Positions 17,800 through 27,711 are shown, counted from the first letter of the stretch. The stretch: DNA of 64,000 bases from an uncultured Bacilli bacterium (GCA_934098295.1 CAKONV010000006.1:32613-96612), one strand, 5' to 3'. A program made the numbers and translations. The notes: generated by a model not told the origin, from the sequence alone.

Positions 17800-18387
17800 A
17801 TGAAAAACTACATAGAAATGTTAGAAGAAATAAAACAATATCAACCAAAAGAAAATAGTTTTGAAGAAGTAGAAAAAGAAGCCATCTTAAAATTTTTAGA
17901 AACTTATCAAGAATTTGCTTTTGACCGTAATAATTTAATTGCTCATATGACTAGTTCGGCCATTATTATAAATAAAGATAAGACCAAAGTATTATTTGCC
18001 TATCATTTAATCTATAAGTCATTTGGTTGGTTGGGTGGACATGCTGACAATGAATTTGATTTATATGAAGTAGCAAAAAAAGAATTAAAAGAAGAAAGTG
18101 GCCTAGTACACTTTAAGGAATATTCTAAAAAACCAATTTCTTTGGAAATTCTTCCCGTTTATGCTCACATAAAAAAAGGAAAGAAAGTACCAACACACCT
18201 ACACTTGAATGTTACTTATGTTTTTATCGGTGATGAAACTGATTCTTTAACAATAAAAAAAGATGAAAACAATGCGGTAACTTGGATTAATATAAACGAA
18301 ATAGATAAACTCGTCACTGAAGAAGAGATGAAGGGTGTCTATAAAAAAATCCTAGATAAAATAAAAGTTAGCAACTATGTTAGTTAA
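17800..18387 (+). CDS. Nudix hydrolase
   Basis: A 195-residue Nudix-fold pyrophosphohydrolase. The Nudix box reads GHADNEFDLYEVAKKELKEE followed by SGL at about residues 73-95. The catalytic KELKEESGL helix is intact (Lys in place of the usual Arg), while the first Glu of the consensus is Phe. The substrate is unknown. It stands between the cysteine genes and a methyltransferase with its own terminator, so it appears to be a single gene. Confidence 0.82.
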   Translation: MKNYIEMLEEIKQYQPKENSFEEVEKEAILKFLETYQEFAFDRNNLIAHMTSSAIIINKDKTKVLFAYHLIYKSFGWLGGHADNEFDLYEVAKKELKEESGLVHFKEYSKKPISLEILPVYAHIKKGKKVPTHLHLNVTYVFIGDETDSLTIKKDENNAVTWININEIDKLVTEEEMKGVYKKILDKIKVSNYVS

Positions 18388-18400
18388 TGCTAACTTTTTT
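18366..18400 (+). terminator. Terminator overlapping the end of the Nudix gene
   Basis: AGTTAGCA at 18366-18373 pairs with TGCTAACT at 18388-18395 and runs into a T tract. The stem includes the last codons and the stop of the Nudix gene. Confidence 0.75.
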
Positions 18401-18466
18401 GGTATAAACAAGCAATTTTTGTATATAATTAGTGAAAAAATGGTAAAATATATATAGAGGAAAGAT

Positions 18467-19267
18467 ATGGACTTTAAACGAACAAACACAAAAATATCAT
18501 TATTAGAAGATTATTATTCACATTTTAATGAAGATCATCGCTTAAAAACTCGTCATGGTATGGTCGAATTTGTTACATCAACTAAGTATATTTTAGAATA
18601 TTTAAATGATGACTTTAGTAAAAAAATTCTTGATGTTGGTGCTGGTACTGGTGCTTACAGCATTTATTTTTCAGAAAAAGGATATGATGTAACAGCTGTT
18701 GAATTAGTAGAACACAACATTGAAATATTCAAAAAGAAAAACAGCAAAGCTAAGATTTTTAAAGGCAATGCTATGGATTTATCAATGTTTGCTGATTCTT
18801 CTTTTGAAGTAGTTTTATTATTTGGACCTATGTATCATCTTCTTTTGGAAAGTGAAAAACTAAAAGCCTTAGAAGAAGCCAAAAGAGTTGTCAAAAAAAA
18901 TGGTCGCATATTCGTGAGTTATTATATGAACGACTATGCTATTTTAACGTATGGTTTTATAAAAAAACATATTTTAGAATCCATTGAAGAAGGTAGAGTC
19001 GATAAGAACTACCACATGCAAAATTTAAAAGATGATTTATACTCAATGGTAAGAATTGAAGACATTGATAAATTTAATAAACTTACCCTTTTAAAACGTG
19101 AAAAAATTATAGCTAGTGATGGCGCTAGTAATTATATTAGAGTTGCCCTAAATGCTTTAAGTGAAGAAGAATTCAAAGAATACATTAAGTATCATCTTTC
19201 GATATGTGAAAGATATGATATGTTAGGTGCTAGTGCTCATTTGTTAGATATCGTTTATAAAGAATGA
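18467..19267 (+). CDS. Class I SAM-dependent methyltransferase
   Basis: A 266-residue methyltransferase. Motif I is ILDVGAGTGAYSIYFSEKGY near 55-74, followed by TAVELVEHNIEIF (acidic residue for the ribose) and LLFGPMYHLL as the motif IV region. The acceptor is unknown; such small soluble enzymes act on metabolites or rRNA. It ends against the copA ribosome binding site and may be cotranscribed with it. TATAAT at 18424-18429 and an extended -10 TGGTAAAAT at 18441-18449 are possible promoters. Confidence 0.8.
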   Translation: MDFKRTNTKISLLEDYYSHFNEDHRLKTRHGMVEFVTSTKYILEYLNDDFSKKILDVGAGTGAYSIYFSEKGYDVTAVELVEHNIEIFKKKNSKAKIFKGNAMDLSMFADSSFEVVLLFGPMYHLLLESEKLKALEEAKRVVKKNGRIFVSYYMNDYAILTYGFIKKHILESIEEGRVDKNYHMQNLKDDLYSMVRIEDIDKFNKLTLLKREKIIASDGASNYIRVALNALSEEEFKEYIKYHLSICERYDMLGASAHLLDIVYKE

Positions 19268-19278
19268 AAGGAAAAGAA

Positions 19279-21750
19279 ATGAAACAAAAATATAGTATTC
19301 AAGGAATGTCTTGTGCTTCTTGCAGTGCTCATGTAGATAAAGCTGTAAGAGAATTAAAGGGAGTAAAAGATGTAAATGTTAATTTATTATCAGCTTCAAT
19401 GGTAGTTGAATTTGATGATAATATTTGTAATGATGATACTATAATTAAAGCTGTAAAAAGTGCTGGTTACGGCGCAAGCTTATTTAAAAAAGAAGTAGGC
19501 GTTAAAGATAATAGTACCCATGAACTAAAATTATTAATTACTGCTTTTATATTTTTAATTGTACTTATGTATGTTTCCATGGGCCATATGATATCTCTAC
19601 CCTTACCAAGTTTTTTAACTGGTCATAAAAATGCTTTTAACTTTGCGTTAACACAACTTATTTTAGTTACGCCAATTCTTATAATTTATCGTCGTTACTT
19701 TATATCAGGCTATAAAAAGTTATTTAAAGGTGGTCCTAATATGGATTCCCTTATCGCTATATCGGCTACGGCTTCAATTGTTTATGGAATCTATGCTCTT
19801 GTAGAAATTGCGATAGGATTAAAAAATAACGATATGGAATTAGTAAAGGTTAATCATGAAAACTTATATTTTGAGTCAGCTGGTATGATTTTAACTTTAG
19901 TTAGCTTTGGAAAATATCTGGAAAGTTTATCAAAGAAAAAGACAACTTCGGCTTTAACGAAAATGATGGATTTATCACCTAAAAAAGCTATCTTAGAAAG
20001 TGGTAATGAAGAAGTAGAAGTTTTAGCGAGCGATTTAAGAGTTAACGATGTAATAATTGTAAAAAAAGGAATGGTCATTCCTATTGATGGTAAAATAATT
20101 TCCGGTAGTGGTTCAATCGATCAAGCTAACATTACGGGTGAAAGTATGCCGGTCTATAAGAGCGTTGGTGATGAAGTATTTTCCGCAACAACCCTAACAA
20201 ATGGTTACTTGAAAATTTCTGCTGAAAAGGTTGGTGAAGATACCTCATTTGCTAGTATTATCCGTTTAGTTGAAGAAGCTAGCAACTCCAAAGCACCTAT
20301 TTCTAAACTTGCTGATAAAATTGCTGGTATCTTTGTACCTATTGTAATGGAAATTGCCTTATTGACTTTTGTTATCTCATATCTAGTTGGTAAAGATTTT
20401 AATCTATCATTCAACTTTGCCATTTCCGTATTGGTAATTGCTTGTCCATGTTCGCTTGGTCTAGCTACCCCCGTTGCGATAATGGTTGGTACTGGTAAAG
20501 GTGCTGAAAATGGTCTTTTAATTAAAAATGCTGAAATATTAGAAAAAGCTGGTTCTATTAAGACCGTTGTCTTAGATAAAACGGGAACGATAACAGAAGG
20601 ACATCCAGAAGTTGTAGATTTTATAAAATTAGATTCTGGTGCTGATGTTTTAGGTATTGTTAATTCTTTCGAAGCTTTATCAGAACATCCATTAGCTGTG
20701 GCCATAACTAATTATGCTAAAAAAAGATATGCTCAAACTTATGATGTAAAAGACTATGAAACCCTAGAAGGTAAAGGTATCAGTGGAGTTATTGATAATA
20801 AAAAATATTATGTTGGTAATGAAAGAATTTTAGTTGAAAAGAATCTTCTTGATGAAAAACTAAAACAACAAATTTCAACATTTTCAAAGGAAGGAAAAAC
20901 CGTACTTAGCGTTTTAGATGAAAAAGATGTGTTAGGCTTAATAACAATTAAAGACCAAATCAAAAAGACTTCTAAAGATGCTATTAAGAAACTAAAAAAA
21001 GAAGGAATTGAAGTTGTTATGCTTACCGGTGACAACAAAGAAACGGCTTCTAAAATCGCTTCCGAGGTAGGTGTCGATAAAGTAATCGCTGAAGTATTCC
21101 CTCAAGACAAAGAAAAAGTAATTGAAGGCTTAAAAAAAGATAAAAAACATTTAGTAGCTATGGTAGGTGATGGTGTCAATGATGCCCTAGCCTTAACAAA
21201 AGCCGATTTAGGAATTGCTATCGGTGCTGGTAGCGATGTTGCTAAAGACTCAAGTGATATCATTCTATTAAGAAGTGATTTAATGGATGTTTTAAATGTT
21301 ATTATGCTAAGTAGAAGAGTATTAAAAACTATTAAGGGAAATTTATTCTGGGCTTTCTTTTATAATTGCATTGGTATAATATTAGCTTCAGGGTTATTGT
21401 ATGCCCCTTTCTCAATTAAACTAAATCCTATGATTGGTTCTCTAGCCATGAGTTTATCGAGTGTGTTTGTTGTATGTAATGCTCTTACAATTAATTTCTT
21501 TAAAGTAAAATCACAAAATGAGGTTGTAAATAATACTAAACCCCAACTTTCTAAGGTAACACTAGAAGTTGAAGGAATGATGTGTGAACATTGTGTAGGT
21601 CATGTTGAAGAAGCTTGTAAGAAAGTAGATAATGTTGTAAGTGCTAAAGCTTCTTTGAAAAAGAAAAATGTTGAAATTGAATATGAAGAAAACATCAATT
21701 TAGAAAAAGTAAAAACAGCCATTGAAGAAGCAGGCTATAAAGCTAAATAA
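19279..21750 (+). CDS. copA: Copper-exporting P-type ATPase CopA
   Basis: A Cu(I) efflux pump of the P1B type, 823 residues. It has an N-terminal heavy-metal domain (GMSCASC), about eight membrane helices and the actuator loop ITGES. The metal-site CPC is at about 389-391 in IACPCSLGLATP, phospho-acceptor Asp433 lies in DKTGTITEG, and MLTGDN and VGDGVNDALAL are present. It also has a second heavy-metal domain at the C-terminus (GMMCEHC, from about residue 755), an unusual position. I start at 19279 because AAAGGA lies six bases upstream; ATG 19264 overlaps the previous stop and lacks a site. Confidence 0.93.
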   Translation: MKQKYSIQGMSCASCSAHVDKAVRELKGVKDVNVNLLSASMVVEFDDNICNDDTIIKAVKSAGYGASLFKKEVGVKDNSTHELKLLITAFIFLIVLMYVSMGHMISLPLPSFLTGHKNAFNFALTQLILVTPILIIYRRYFISGYKKLFKGGPNMDSLIAISATASIVYGIYALVEIAIGLKNNDMELVKVNHENLYFESAGMILTLVSFGKYLESLSKKKTTSALTKMMDLSPKKAILESGNEEVEVLASDLRVNDVIIVKKGMVIPIDGKIISGSGSIDQANITGESMPVYKSVGDEVFSATTLTNGYLKISAEKVGEDTSFASIIRLVEEASNSKAPISKLADKIAGIFVPIVMEIALLTFVISYLVGKDFNLSFNFAISVLVIACPCSLGLATPVAIMVGTGKGAENGLLIKNAEILEKAGSIKTVVLDKTGTITEGHPEVVDFIKLDSGADVLGIVNSFEALSEHPLAVAITNYAKKRYAQTYDVKDYETLEGKGISGVIDNKKYYVGNERILVEKNLLDEKLKQQISTFSKEGKTVLSVLDEKDVLGLITIKDQIKKTSKDAIKKLKKEGIEVVMLTGDNKETASKIASEVGVDKVIAEVFPQDKEKVIEGLKKDKKHLVAMVGDGVNDALALTKADLGIAIGAGSDVAKDSSDIILLRSDLMDVLNVIMLSRRVLKTIKGNLFWAFFYNCIGIILASGLLYAPFSIKLNPMIGSLAMSLSSVFVVCNALTINFFKVKSQNEVVNNTKPQLSKVTLEVEGMMCEHCVGHVEEACKKVDNVVSAKASLKKKNVEIEYEENINLEKVKTAIEEAGYKAK

Positions 21751-21774
21751 TTAAAAATAACGAAACATTAATTG

Positions 21775-21815
21775 AATATAAGAATAAACTTTATTTTGTT
21801 CTTATATTTTTTTTT
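21775..21815 (+). terminator. Terminator after copA
   Basis: AATATAAGAA (21775-21784) pairs with TTCTTATATT (21799-21808), followed by a run of T residues. Confidence 0.8.
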
Positions 21816-21921
21816 AAAAAAAATTAAAAAGCATAAATTAACAAAAAATATAAAAATCATATTTCCATCATTTTTTTGCATTTTATGCTATTATATATTA
21901 TATATGAAAAGAGGATTTATC

Positions 21922-22779
21922 ATGAAAAAATTAGTTCAAGGTTTATATGTAGGCGAAAGAGCATTATATGATTTTCATGATGCTATCATTATTGATTCAA
22001 CATTTGCTGATGGTGAATCACCACTAAAAGAAAGTAGTAATATTCAATTATTAAATTGCATTTTTAAATGGAAATATCCTTTATGGTATTGTGATAATAT
22101 AAAAGTTGAAGGAAGTGTTTTGTTAGATACTGCTCGTAGCGGAATTTGGTATACAAAAAATATTGAAATGACTGATTGTCAAATTGAAGCACCAAAGACT
22201 TTCCGTAGAGCAAGTAATATTAAACTTACCTCTTGTACGTTACCAAACGCCGAAGAAACCCTTTGGACATGCAATGATATTATTTTAAAGGATGTAAGTG
22301 CTAAAGGTAATTATTTTGGAATGAATTCTAAAAATATTAAAATTGAAAATTTTCGCTTAGATGGTAATTATGCTTTTGACGGTGCTAGTAACATCGAAAT
22401 CAAAAACGCTCGAATGCTATCAAAAGATTCATTCTGGAATTGTGAAAATGTAGTTGTCTATGATTCCATTATTGTTGGTGAATATTTAGGATGGAATTCC
22501 AAAAATTTAACTTTTATAAACTGTATAATTGATTCCCTACAAGGAATGTGTTATATGGAAAATATTAAAATGATAAATTGTAAATTATTAAATACTAATT
22601 TAGCTTTTGAATATTCAACTGTTGAAGCATCAATTACATCTAAAATTGATTCTGTAAAAAATCCAATTAGTGGTTACATTAAAGCTAAACAAATTGGAGA
22701 AATAATTTTAGATGAAAAATTAATTGATCCTAAAAAGACAACAATTATAACTGATGAGGAAAAAGAAAATGAAATATGA
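21922..22779 (+). CDS. DUF3737 right-handed beta-helix protein
   Basis: A 285-residue DUF3737 protein of unknown biochemical role. It is built of repeated short strands of the type NIQLLNCIFKWKYPLWYC, NIEMTDCQIEAP, NIKLTSCTL, NIEIKNARML, with a conserved FWNCENV-like turn, the pattern of a beta-helix. I start at ATG 21922 after GAGGA; the in-frame reading further upstream is poly-A/T sequence inside the copA terminator. It overlaps the PatB gene by 11 bases and heads the four-gene cluster up to 25596. Confidence 0.82.
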   Translation: MKKLVQGLYVGERALYDFHDAIIIDSTFADGESPLKESSNIQLLNCIFKWKYPLWYCDNIKVEGSVLLDTARSGIWYTKNIEMTDCQIEAPKTFRRASNIKLTSCTLPNAEETLWTCNDIILKDVSAKGNYFGMNSKNIKIENFRLDGNYAFDGASNIEIKNARMLSKDSFWNCENVVVYDSIIVGEYLGWNSKNLTFINCIIDSLQGMCYMENIKMINCKLLNTNLAFEYSTVEASITSKIDSVKNPISGYIKAKQIGEIILDEKLIDPKKTTIITDEEKENEI

Positions 22780-23941
22780 TTTTGATAAAATTATTTGTAG
22801 AAGATTCAGCAATTCAGTTAAATGGGATGTAGGAAAAAATGAATTGCCAATGTGGATTGCCGACATGGATTTTGAGACCTTACCCGAGATTAAAGAAGAG
22901 ATTATAAAAAAAGCAAGTATCGGAGCTTATGGCTACACAACTCTTAATGAAGATTATTTTTCAAGTTATTTATCATGGTGGAATAATCGCTATAATGCTT
23001 CATTCCAAAAAGAATGGATGATTTATGTAAGTGGTGTAATTGCTTGTATTTCCTCAGCCGTAAGAAGATTTATAAAACCAAACGAGAATGTTGTAGTTTT
23101 AACACCGGTATATGATGTCTTTTATAATTCCATTGTTAATAATGGATGTAGAGCCTTAGAAAGTAAGCTACTTTATCAAAATGGTAAATATGAACTAGAT
23201 TGGTGCGACTTAGAAGAAAAATTAAAAAATGAACAAACTAGTCTAATGATTTTTTGTAATCCTCATAATCCAATTGGTAAAATATGGGAAAAAGAAGAAA
23301 TAGCAAAAATTGGCTATTTGTGTAAAAAATATGGAGTCTTAGTCATTTCCGATGAAATTCATTGTGATCTTACAACGCCTGGTAAAAAATATATTCCTTT
23401 TGCAAGCGTTAATGAAGAGTGCCGAGATAACTCCATTACTTGTTTATCACCATCGAAAACCTTTAATCTAGCTGGCTTACAGTCTGCTTGTGCAGTTGTT
23501 AGTAACAAGTTTATAAGACACAAACTATGGCGAAGTGTAAACACGGATGAAGTTGGCGAACCAAACTTTTTTTCTGTAGAAGCTAATATTTTAGCTTATA
23601 CAAAAGGTGGACTTTGGGTAGATGAACTTAATCAATATATTTATGAAAACAAATTATTAGTAAAAGATTTTTTAAATACTAATTTGAAAAAGTTAAAAAT
23701 TGTAAGTCTTGATGCCACTTACCTATTATGGATTGATATTAGTGCTTATAATACTTCCTCAACTTCCTTATGTAAATATATTAGAGATGTAACGGGATTA
23801 TATTTAAATGATGGTAGTAGATACTTAGGTAATGGTAATAATTTTATAAGAATGAATATCGCAACTCCAAGAAGTAATGTTGTCGATGGATTAAATAGAT
23901 TAAAGAAAGCGTTAGAAGAATTTGAAAAAAATGTTAACTAG
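22769..23941 (+). CDS. patB: MalY/PatB-type cystathionine beta-lyase / aminotransferase
   Basis: A PLP-dependent C-S lyase of fold type I that would split cystathionine or cysteine-like compounds to release a thiol. It has WIADMDFETLPEI near the N-terminus, VYDVFYNSI, FCNPHNPIGKIW, the PLP-contacting SDEIHCDL and the Schiff-base lysine in SPSKTFNLAGLQSA. The start at ATG 22769 follows GAGGA with eight bases and overlaps the DUF3737 gene by 11 bases. It overlaps the next gene by 11 bases too. Context suggests sulfur mobilisation for the TtcA-like thiolase downstream (inference). Confidence 0.85.
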   Translation: MKYDFDKIICRRFSNSVKWDVGKNELPMWIADMDFETLPEIKEEIIKKASIGAYGYTTLNEDYFSSYLSWWNNRYNASFQKEWMIYVSGVIACISSAVRRFIKPNENVVVLTPVYDVFYNSIVNNGCRALESKLLYQNGKYELDWCDLEEKLKNEQTSLMIFCNPHNPIGKIWEKEEIAKIGYLCKKYGVLVISDEIHCDLTTPGKKYIPFASVNEECRDNSITCLSPSKTFNLAGLQSACAVVSNKFIRHKLWRSVNTDEVGEPNFFSVEANILAYTKGGLWVDELNQYIYENKLLVKDFLNTNLKKLKIVSLDATYLLWIDISAYNTSSTSLCKYIRDVTGLYLNDGSRYLGNGNNFIRMNIATPRSNVVDGLNRLKKALEEFEKNVN

Positions 23942-24779
23942 ATGTCAAGAAATTGAAAGAACAATAATAAAAAATTATCGTAAAGAACTTTGGTCAAAAT
24001 TTGTTAAAGCCATTGATGAATACCAACTGGTTAAAGAAAACGATGTAATCGGTGTATGTATATCTGGTGGTAAAGATTCCATGCTTATGGCTAAGCTGTT
24101 TCAAGAATTAAAAAGGCATTCCGATTATAAATTTGATGTCAAATTTATTGTAATGAATCCTGGCTATAATGATGCCAATTTAGATTTAATTAAAAAGAAC
24201 TTAGCTACTTTGGAAATACCTGCTCAAATAGTAAAAACGGATATCTTTGAAATAGCTAACAATCAAACCGAAAATCCTTGTTATTTATGTGCGAGAATGA
24301 GAAGAGGTTATCTATACACCATAGCTGAAAGCTTAGGATGTAATAAAATTGCCGTTGGACACCACTATGATGATGTAATTGAAACAACTTTAATGAACAT
24401 GTTAAATTCGGGGTCATTTCAAACTATGCTTCCCAAACTTCATAGCACCAACCATATAGGTATGGAGCTTATTAGACCCTTATATTTAATTAGGGAAAAT
24501 GATATAATAAAATGGGCTAGTAAAAATGAACTTAAGTTTATTCAATGTGCCTGCAAATTTACAGAACGTGTTCACAATAATAATGATGAATTAAAGTCTC
24601 AACGATTAGAAACTAAAAAATTAATCCAAGAATTAATTAGCTATAATCCACTAGTTGAAAAAAATATTTTTAAATGTGCATGTAACATTAATATGGATAT
24701 GATTTTAGGATATAAAAAAGATGGCATAAGCCATTCCTTCTTAGAAACGTATGAGACAAAAGGAGAAAAAAATGAGTGA
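23931..24779 (+). CDS. TtcA-family PP-loop ATPase (tRNA thiolation-like)
   Basis: An ATP-pyrophosphatase with the PP-loop VCISGGKDSMLMAKLF near residue 35-50, a CxxC in PCYLCARMRRGYLY near 113 and GHHYDDVIETTLMNML. This is the pattern of the TtcA family, which adds sulfur to tRNA cytidine 32 using an Fe-S cluster. Further Cys residues (FIQCACKF, KCACNI) lie near the C-terminus. Many Firmicute members of this family are untested and may not be true TtcA. I take ATG 23931, 11 bases inside patB; TTG 23922 is an alternative start. Confidence 0.78.
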   Translation: MLTRCQEIERTIIKNYRKELWSKFVKAIDEYQLVKENDVIGVCISGGKDSMLMAKLFQELKRHSDYKFDVKFIVMNPGYNDANLDLIKKNLATLEIPAQIVKTDIFEIANNQTENPCYLCARMRRGYLYTIAESLGCNKIAVGHHYDDVIETTLMNMLNSGSFQTMLPKLHSTNHIGMELIRPLYLIRENDIIKWASKNELKFIQCACKFTERVHNNNDELKSQRLETKKLIQELISYNPLVEKNIFKCACNINMDMILGYKKDGISHSFLETYETKGEKNE

Positions 24780-25596
24780 ATGTAATCATGATTGTTCTAG
24801 TTGCAGTAGTAAGTGCAGCAATCAATCAAAAGAAAGTTTTAGAAAACCCCAAAACAAAAATTCAAATGTAAAAAAAGTCATTGGCATTGTTAGTGGTAAA
24901 GGTGGAGTAGGAAAATCAATGGTTACTTCCCTTCTTGCTAGTGAAACGAATAAAAGAGGCTATAAAGTTGGTATTTTAGATGCTGATATCACTGGTCCAT
25001 CAATTCCTAAGATTTTTGGAATAACAGAAAAAGCTTCAGGAAATAGTGAAGAACTATATCCATGTCTTTCAAGAAAAAACATTAAAATAATGTCAGCTAA
25101 TTTGTTACTAGAAAATGAAACCGAACCGATTATATGGAGAGGACCGGTCATTGCTGGTCTTGTTCAACAATTCTGGACAGATGTATGTTGGGGTGAACTC
25201 GACTATTTATTTGTTGATATGCCACCAGGAACTGGTGATGTTCCCTTAACAGTTTTTCAATCCTTACCAGTTGATGGCATCATTATTGTAACTAGCCCTC
25301 AAGACTTAGTTTCCTTAATTGTGGAAAAAGCTATTAAAATGGCAGATAAAATGGATATTCCTGTTTTAGGAATAGTTGAAAATATGTCATATTTTGTTTG
25401 TCCATCTTGTGGTGAAAAACACTATATTTATGGAGAATCGAAAATAGAAGAAATAGCTTATAGTTGGCATATTGATACTGTCTCTAAAGTTCCAATTGAT
25501 CCAACAATTACATCACTAAGTGATGAAGGTCTAATTGAGGAATATTCTGAAAATCCTTTAAAAAACATTGTCAACAAGATTGAAAAACAAGCATAG
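24772..25596 (+). CDS. Mrp/NBP35-type Fe-S carrier P-loop ATPase
   Basis: A MinD-like ATPase of the Mrp/ApbC family that carries or inserts Fe-S clusters. It has the deviant Walker A GIVSGKGGVGKSMV near 41-54 and VDMPPGTGDVPL as Walker B/switch. A CPSCGEKHYIYG CxxC near the C-terminus binds the bridging cluster. An extra N-terminal Cys cluster (CNHDCSSCSSKC at 4-15) is typical of the NBP35 branch. Start 24772 follows AAGGAG and overlaps the TtcA-like gene by eight bases. An Fe-S carrier next to an Fe-S-dependent thiolase makes functional sense. Confidence 0.88.
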   Translation: MSECNHDCSSCSSKCSNQSKESFRKPQNKNSNVKKVIGIVSGKGGVGKSMVTSLLASETNKRGYKVGILDADITGPSIPKIFGITEKASGNSEELYPCLSRKNIKIMSANLLLENETEPIIWRGPVIAGLVQQFWTDVCWGELDYLFVDMPPGTGDVPLTVFQSLPVDGIIIVTSPQDLVSLIVEKAIKMADKMDIPVLGIVENMSYFVCPSCGEKHYIYGESKIEEIAYSWHIDTVSKVPIDPTITSLSDEGLIEEYSENPLKNIVNKIEKQA

Positions 25597-25622
25597 AATA
25601 AAAAAGAAAGGAAGAAAGAATA

Positions 25623-26696
25623 ATGGATAGAAATAAGGAAAATCTAATTGCCTATTTATTATGGCGTGGAGATTTAACTTTTGAACAATCTCCATTTAAC
25701 GAACTTGATGGTCTTATTTTTACACAACTCGTCTTTTTCCATTTTTGTGATTATATCGGTAATTCCAAATTTTTACTAAAAGGGGCATTAGAAATGTGCT
25801 ATGCCAACAAAACCGATGAAGATTTGAGAATGGGATTAGTAATACCTCTTACTATAATTGAACTTGGCAAACTCATGATGAAATCAAAAAGATTTGAAAA
25901 TGTAATGATTTCAAATTATGAGTTTAGACTAGATGAAACTAGCAAAGAACAGTTTGCAGCTATGTGTTTTCACATTGATGAAAAAACAATTGTGATTAGT
26001 TATCAAGGAACTGATGATACTTTAATTGGTTGGCAAGAGGATGCCAACATGCTTTCAACTTTTCCCGTCGCTTGTCAATCATCAGCTCTAAGTTATTTTA
26101 AGAAAATTGCCATGGAATATCCAACTAATTTATTTATTCTTGTTGGACATTCAAAGGGTGGAAATCTTGCCATGTACGCTCACCTTTTTGCCCCTTCAAC
26201 CCTAAAATTTAGAATTGTACGTACTATCAATTATGATGGACCTGGATTTGAAGAAAAAAATATTGACAAAAACAATTATTTGGCTCAAAAAGATAAAATT
26301 ACAACCATAATTCCTTATGGATCAGTTGTAGGAATGTTATTTAATCAATTTGGAAAAATTAAGATTGTAAAAAGCTTTGCAAGAGGATTATTACAACATG
26401 ATGGTTTTTCTTGGGGTGTTATGGGATGCCAGTTTATTGAAATGCCTAAATTAAGAAAAGAAAATCTTGCCTTCTCAAAGGGATTAAATGATTTAATAAA
26501 TAGTCTAAATGATGATGAAAGAGAATCATTTTGTTCATCCCTTGATAAATATGTAAAAAAAACTGGGGCTAAAACTCTTATGGAATTGAATAATAATAAA
26601 ATTAAAATAATTCAATCAATGAGTGCTTTTACAAGAAATGAAAGACAAATATTCTTGCGATTATTAAAATTAGTTATCGCAACAAGACCATTTTAA
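25623..26696 (+). CDS. Mbeg1-like (DUF2974) alpha/beta hydrolase
   Basis: A 357-residue lipase-like protein. The nucleophile elbow GHSKGGNLAMYAHL lies near 178-191 and is preceded by ISYQGTDDTLIGWQED, the oxyanion-hole region. There is no signal peptide, so it is cytosolic. This family is common in gut Firmicutes and its substrate is unknown. A strong AAAGGAAG site precedes it. The next gene follows after five bases. Confidence 0.8.
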   Translation: MDRNKENLIAYLLWRGDLTFEQSPFNELDGLIFTQLVFFHFCDYIGNSKFLLKGALEMCYANKTDEDLRMGLVIPLTIIELGKLMMKSKRFENVMISNYEFRLDETSKEQFAAMCFHIDEKTIVISYQGTDDTLIGWQEDANMLSTFPVACQSSALSYFKKIAMEYPTNLFILVGHSKGGNLAMYAHLFAPSTLKFRIVRTINYDGPGFEEKNIDKNNYLAQKDKITTIIPYGSVVGMLFNQFGKIKIVKSFARGLLQHDGFSWGVMGCQFIEMPKLRKENLAFSKGLNDLINSLNDDERESFCSSLDKYVKKTGAKTLMELNNNKIKIIQSMSAFTRNERQIFLRLLKLVIATRPF

Positions 26697-26701
26697 ATAT
26701 T

Positions 26702-27691
26702 ATGAAAGAAATACTAGAAAATAATCAAAAAATTTTAGGACTATATAGTTGGTACTTACAAACTAATTCAAAAATGATAAGTAAAGATATGGTTGATGAA
26801 CTAATAAAAAGTACTAATGTCGATTCTAAATATGCCGTATATTGTTTAATTTGTTCAATTTTTGATTTAGATATTATCTCAAATAAATTTGATAAAAAAT
26901 TCGCAGAAGAATATATTAGAACGGGATTAAATGAGCTAAATAAAGAAGAATTTTTAAATAATCCCTACTATAGGCATGTTCATCCGAAATCCTATAGTAT
27001 AGGAAAATGGAAAATAAAATATGAAACCTATTTACCATATGAACTATTTGTTTGTAATGAATCAACTTTAACCAAAGAACATCAAGAAATACCAAATATT
27101 GGATATTTTAGCGAACCATTTTCTTATCTTGCGGTATGTGAAAATGATAATGAATGGATGATGATTACTCCTAATGAAATAGCTACAATGAATCCTCATA
27201 TCACAAACGCAAGCGGTAATGTTTTGACATTTGGACTAGGACTTGGATATTTTGCCTATATGTGTAGTCTAAAAGAAAATGTCAATAAAATAACTATAAT
27301 TGAAAAAGATATAGAAGTAATCAAATTGTTTAACGAGGTAATTCTTCCCTTTTTCCCTTATCCTGAAAAAATTGAAATCATTAATGATGATGCTTATAGT
27401 TATTTTAAAAAAATAGATGAAAAAGAATACGACTATTGTTTTATCGATATATGGCATGATGCTTCCGATGGTGTTAAGTCTTACCTAAAATTTAAAAAAA
27501 TGGAAAAGAAACAAAACGGAATAAAAATAGAATATTGGATAGAAGATACATTAATATCCTATATAAGAAATGATTTAATAAATTATTTGGTGTCAAACAC
27601 TTCAAATTTTACTAACGATGAAGAACGACTTATTAATAATTTATTTGATAAAACCGCAATAAAAAAATATTTGACCAAAAAATTAGTATAA
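26702..27691 (+). CDS. Spermidine synthase-like SAM methyltransferase-fold protein
   Basis: A 329-residue protein with a Rossmann-type SAM fold in its second half: TFGLGLGYFAYMC near 178-190, ITIIEKDIEVIKLF (acidic ribose contact), IINDDAYSYF and YDYCFIDIWHDASDG. The order and spacing resemble spermidine synthases and spermine-like methyltransferases. The first 150 residues are helical and unrecognised. I would not name a substrate. Confidence 0.6.
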   Translation: MKEILENNQKILGLYSWYLQTNSKMISKDMVDELIKSTNVDSKYAVYCLICSIFDLDIISNKFDKKFAEEYIRTGLNELNKEEFLNNPYYRHVHPKSYSIGKWKIKYETYLPYELFVCNESTLTKEHQEIPNIGYFSEPFSYLAVCENDNEWMMITPNEIATMNPHITNASGNVLTFGLGLGYFAYMCSLKENVNKITIIEKDIEVIKLFNEVILPFFPYPEKIEIINDDAYSYFKKIDEKEYDYCFIDIWHDASDGVKSYLKFKKMEKKQNGIKIEYWIEDTLISYIRNDLINYLVSNTSNFTNDEERLINNLFDKTAIKKYLTKKLV

Positions 27692-27705
27692 ATATTTTTT
27701 TGTGG

Positions 27706-27711
27706 TATAAT
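27706..27711 (+). promoter_or_regulatory. Extended -10 promoter of the GTPase pair
   Basis: TGTGGTATAAT, with TATAAT at 27706-27711, is an extended -10 located 40 bases before the first CobW-type gene. No Zur-like palindrome is obvious nearby. Confidence 0.6.

Noticed and set aside
20205..20705. 166-residue minus-strand frame within copA
   Set aside because: It is the mirror of the highly conserved CPC and DKTGT region of the ATPase and has no ribosome binding site.
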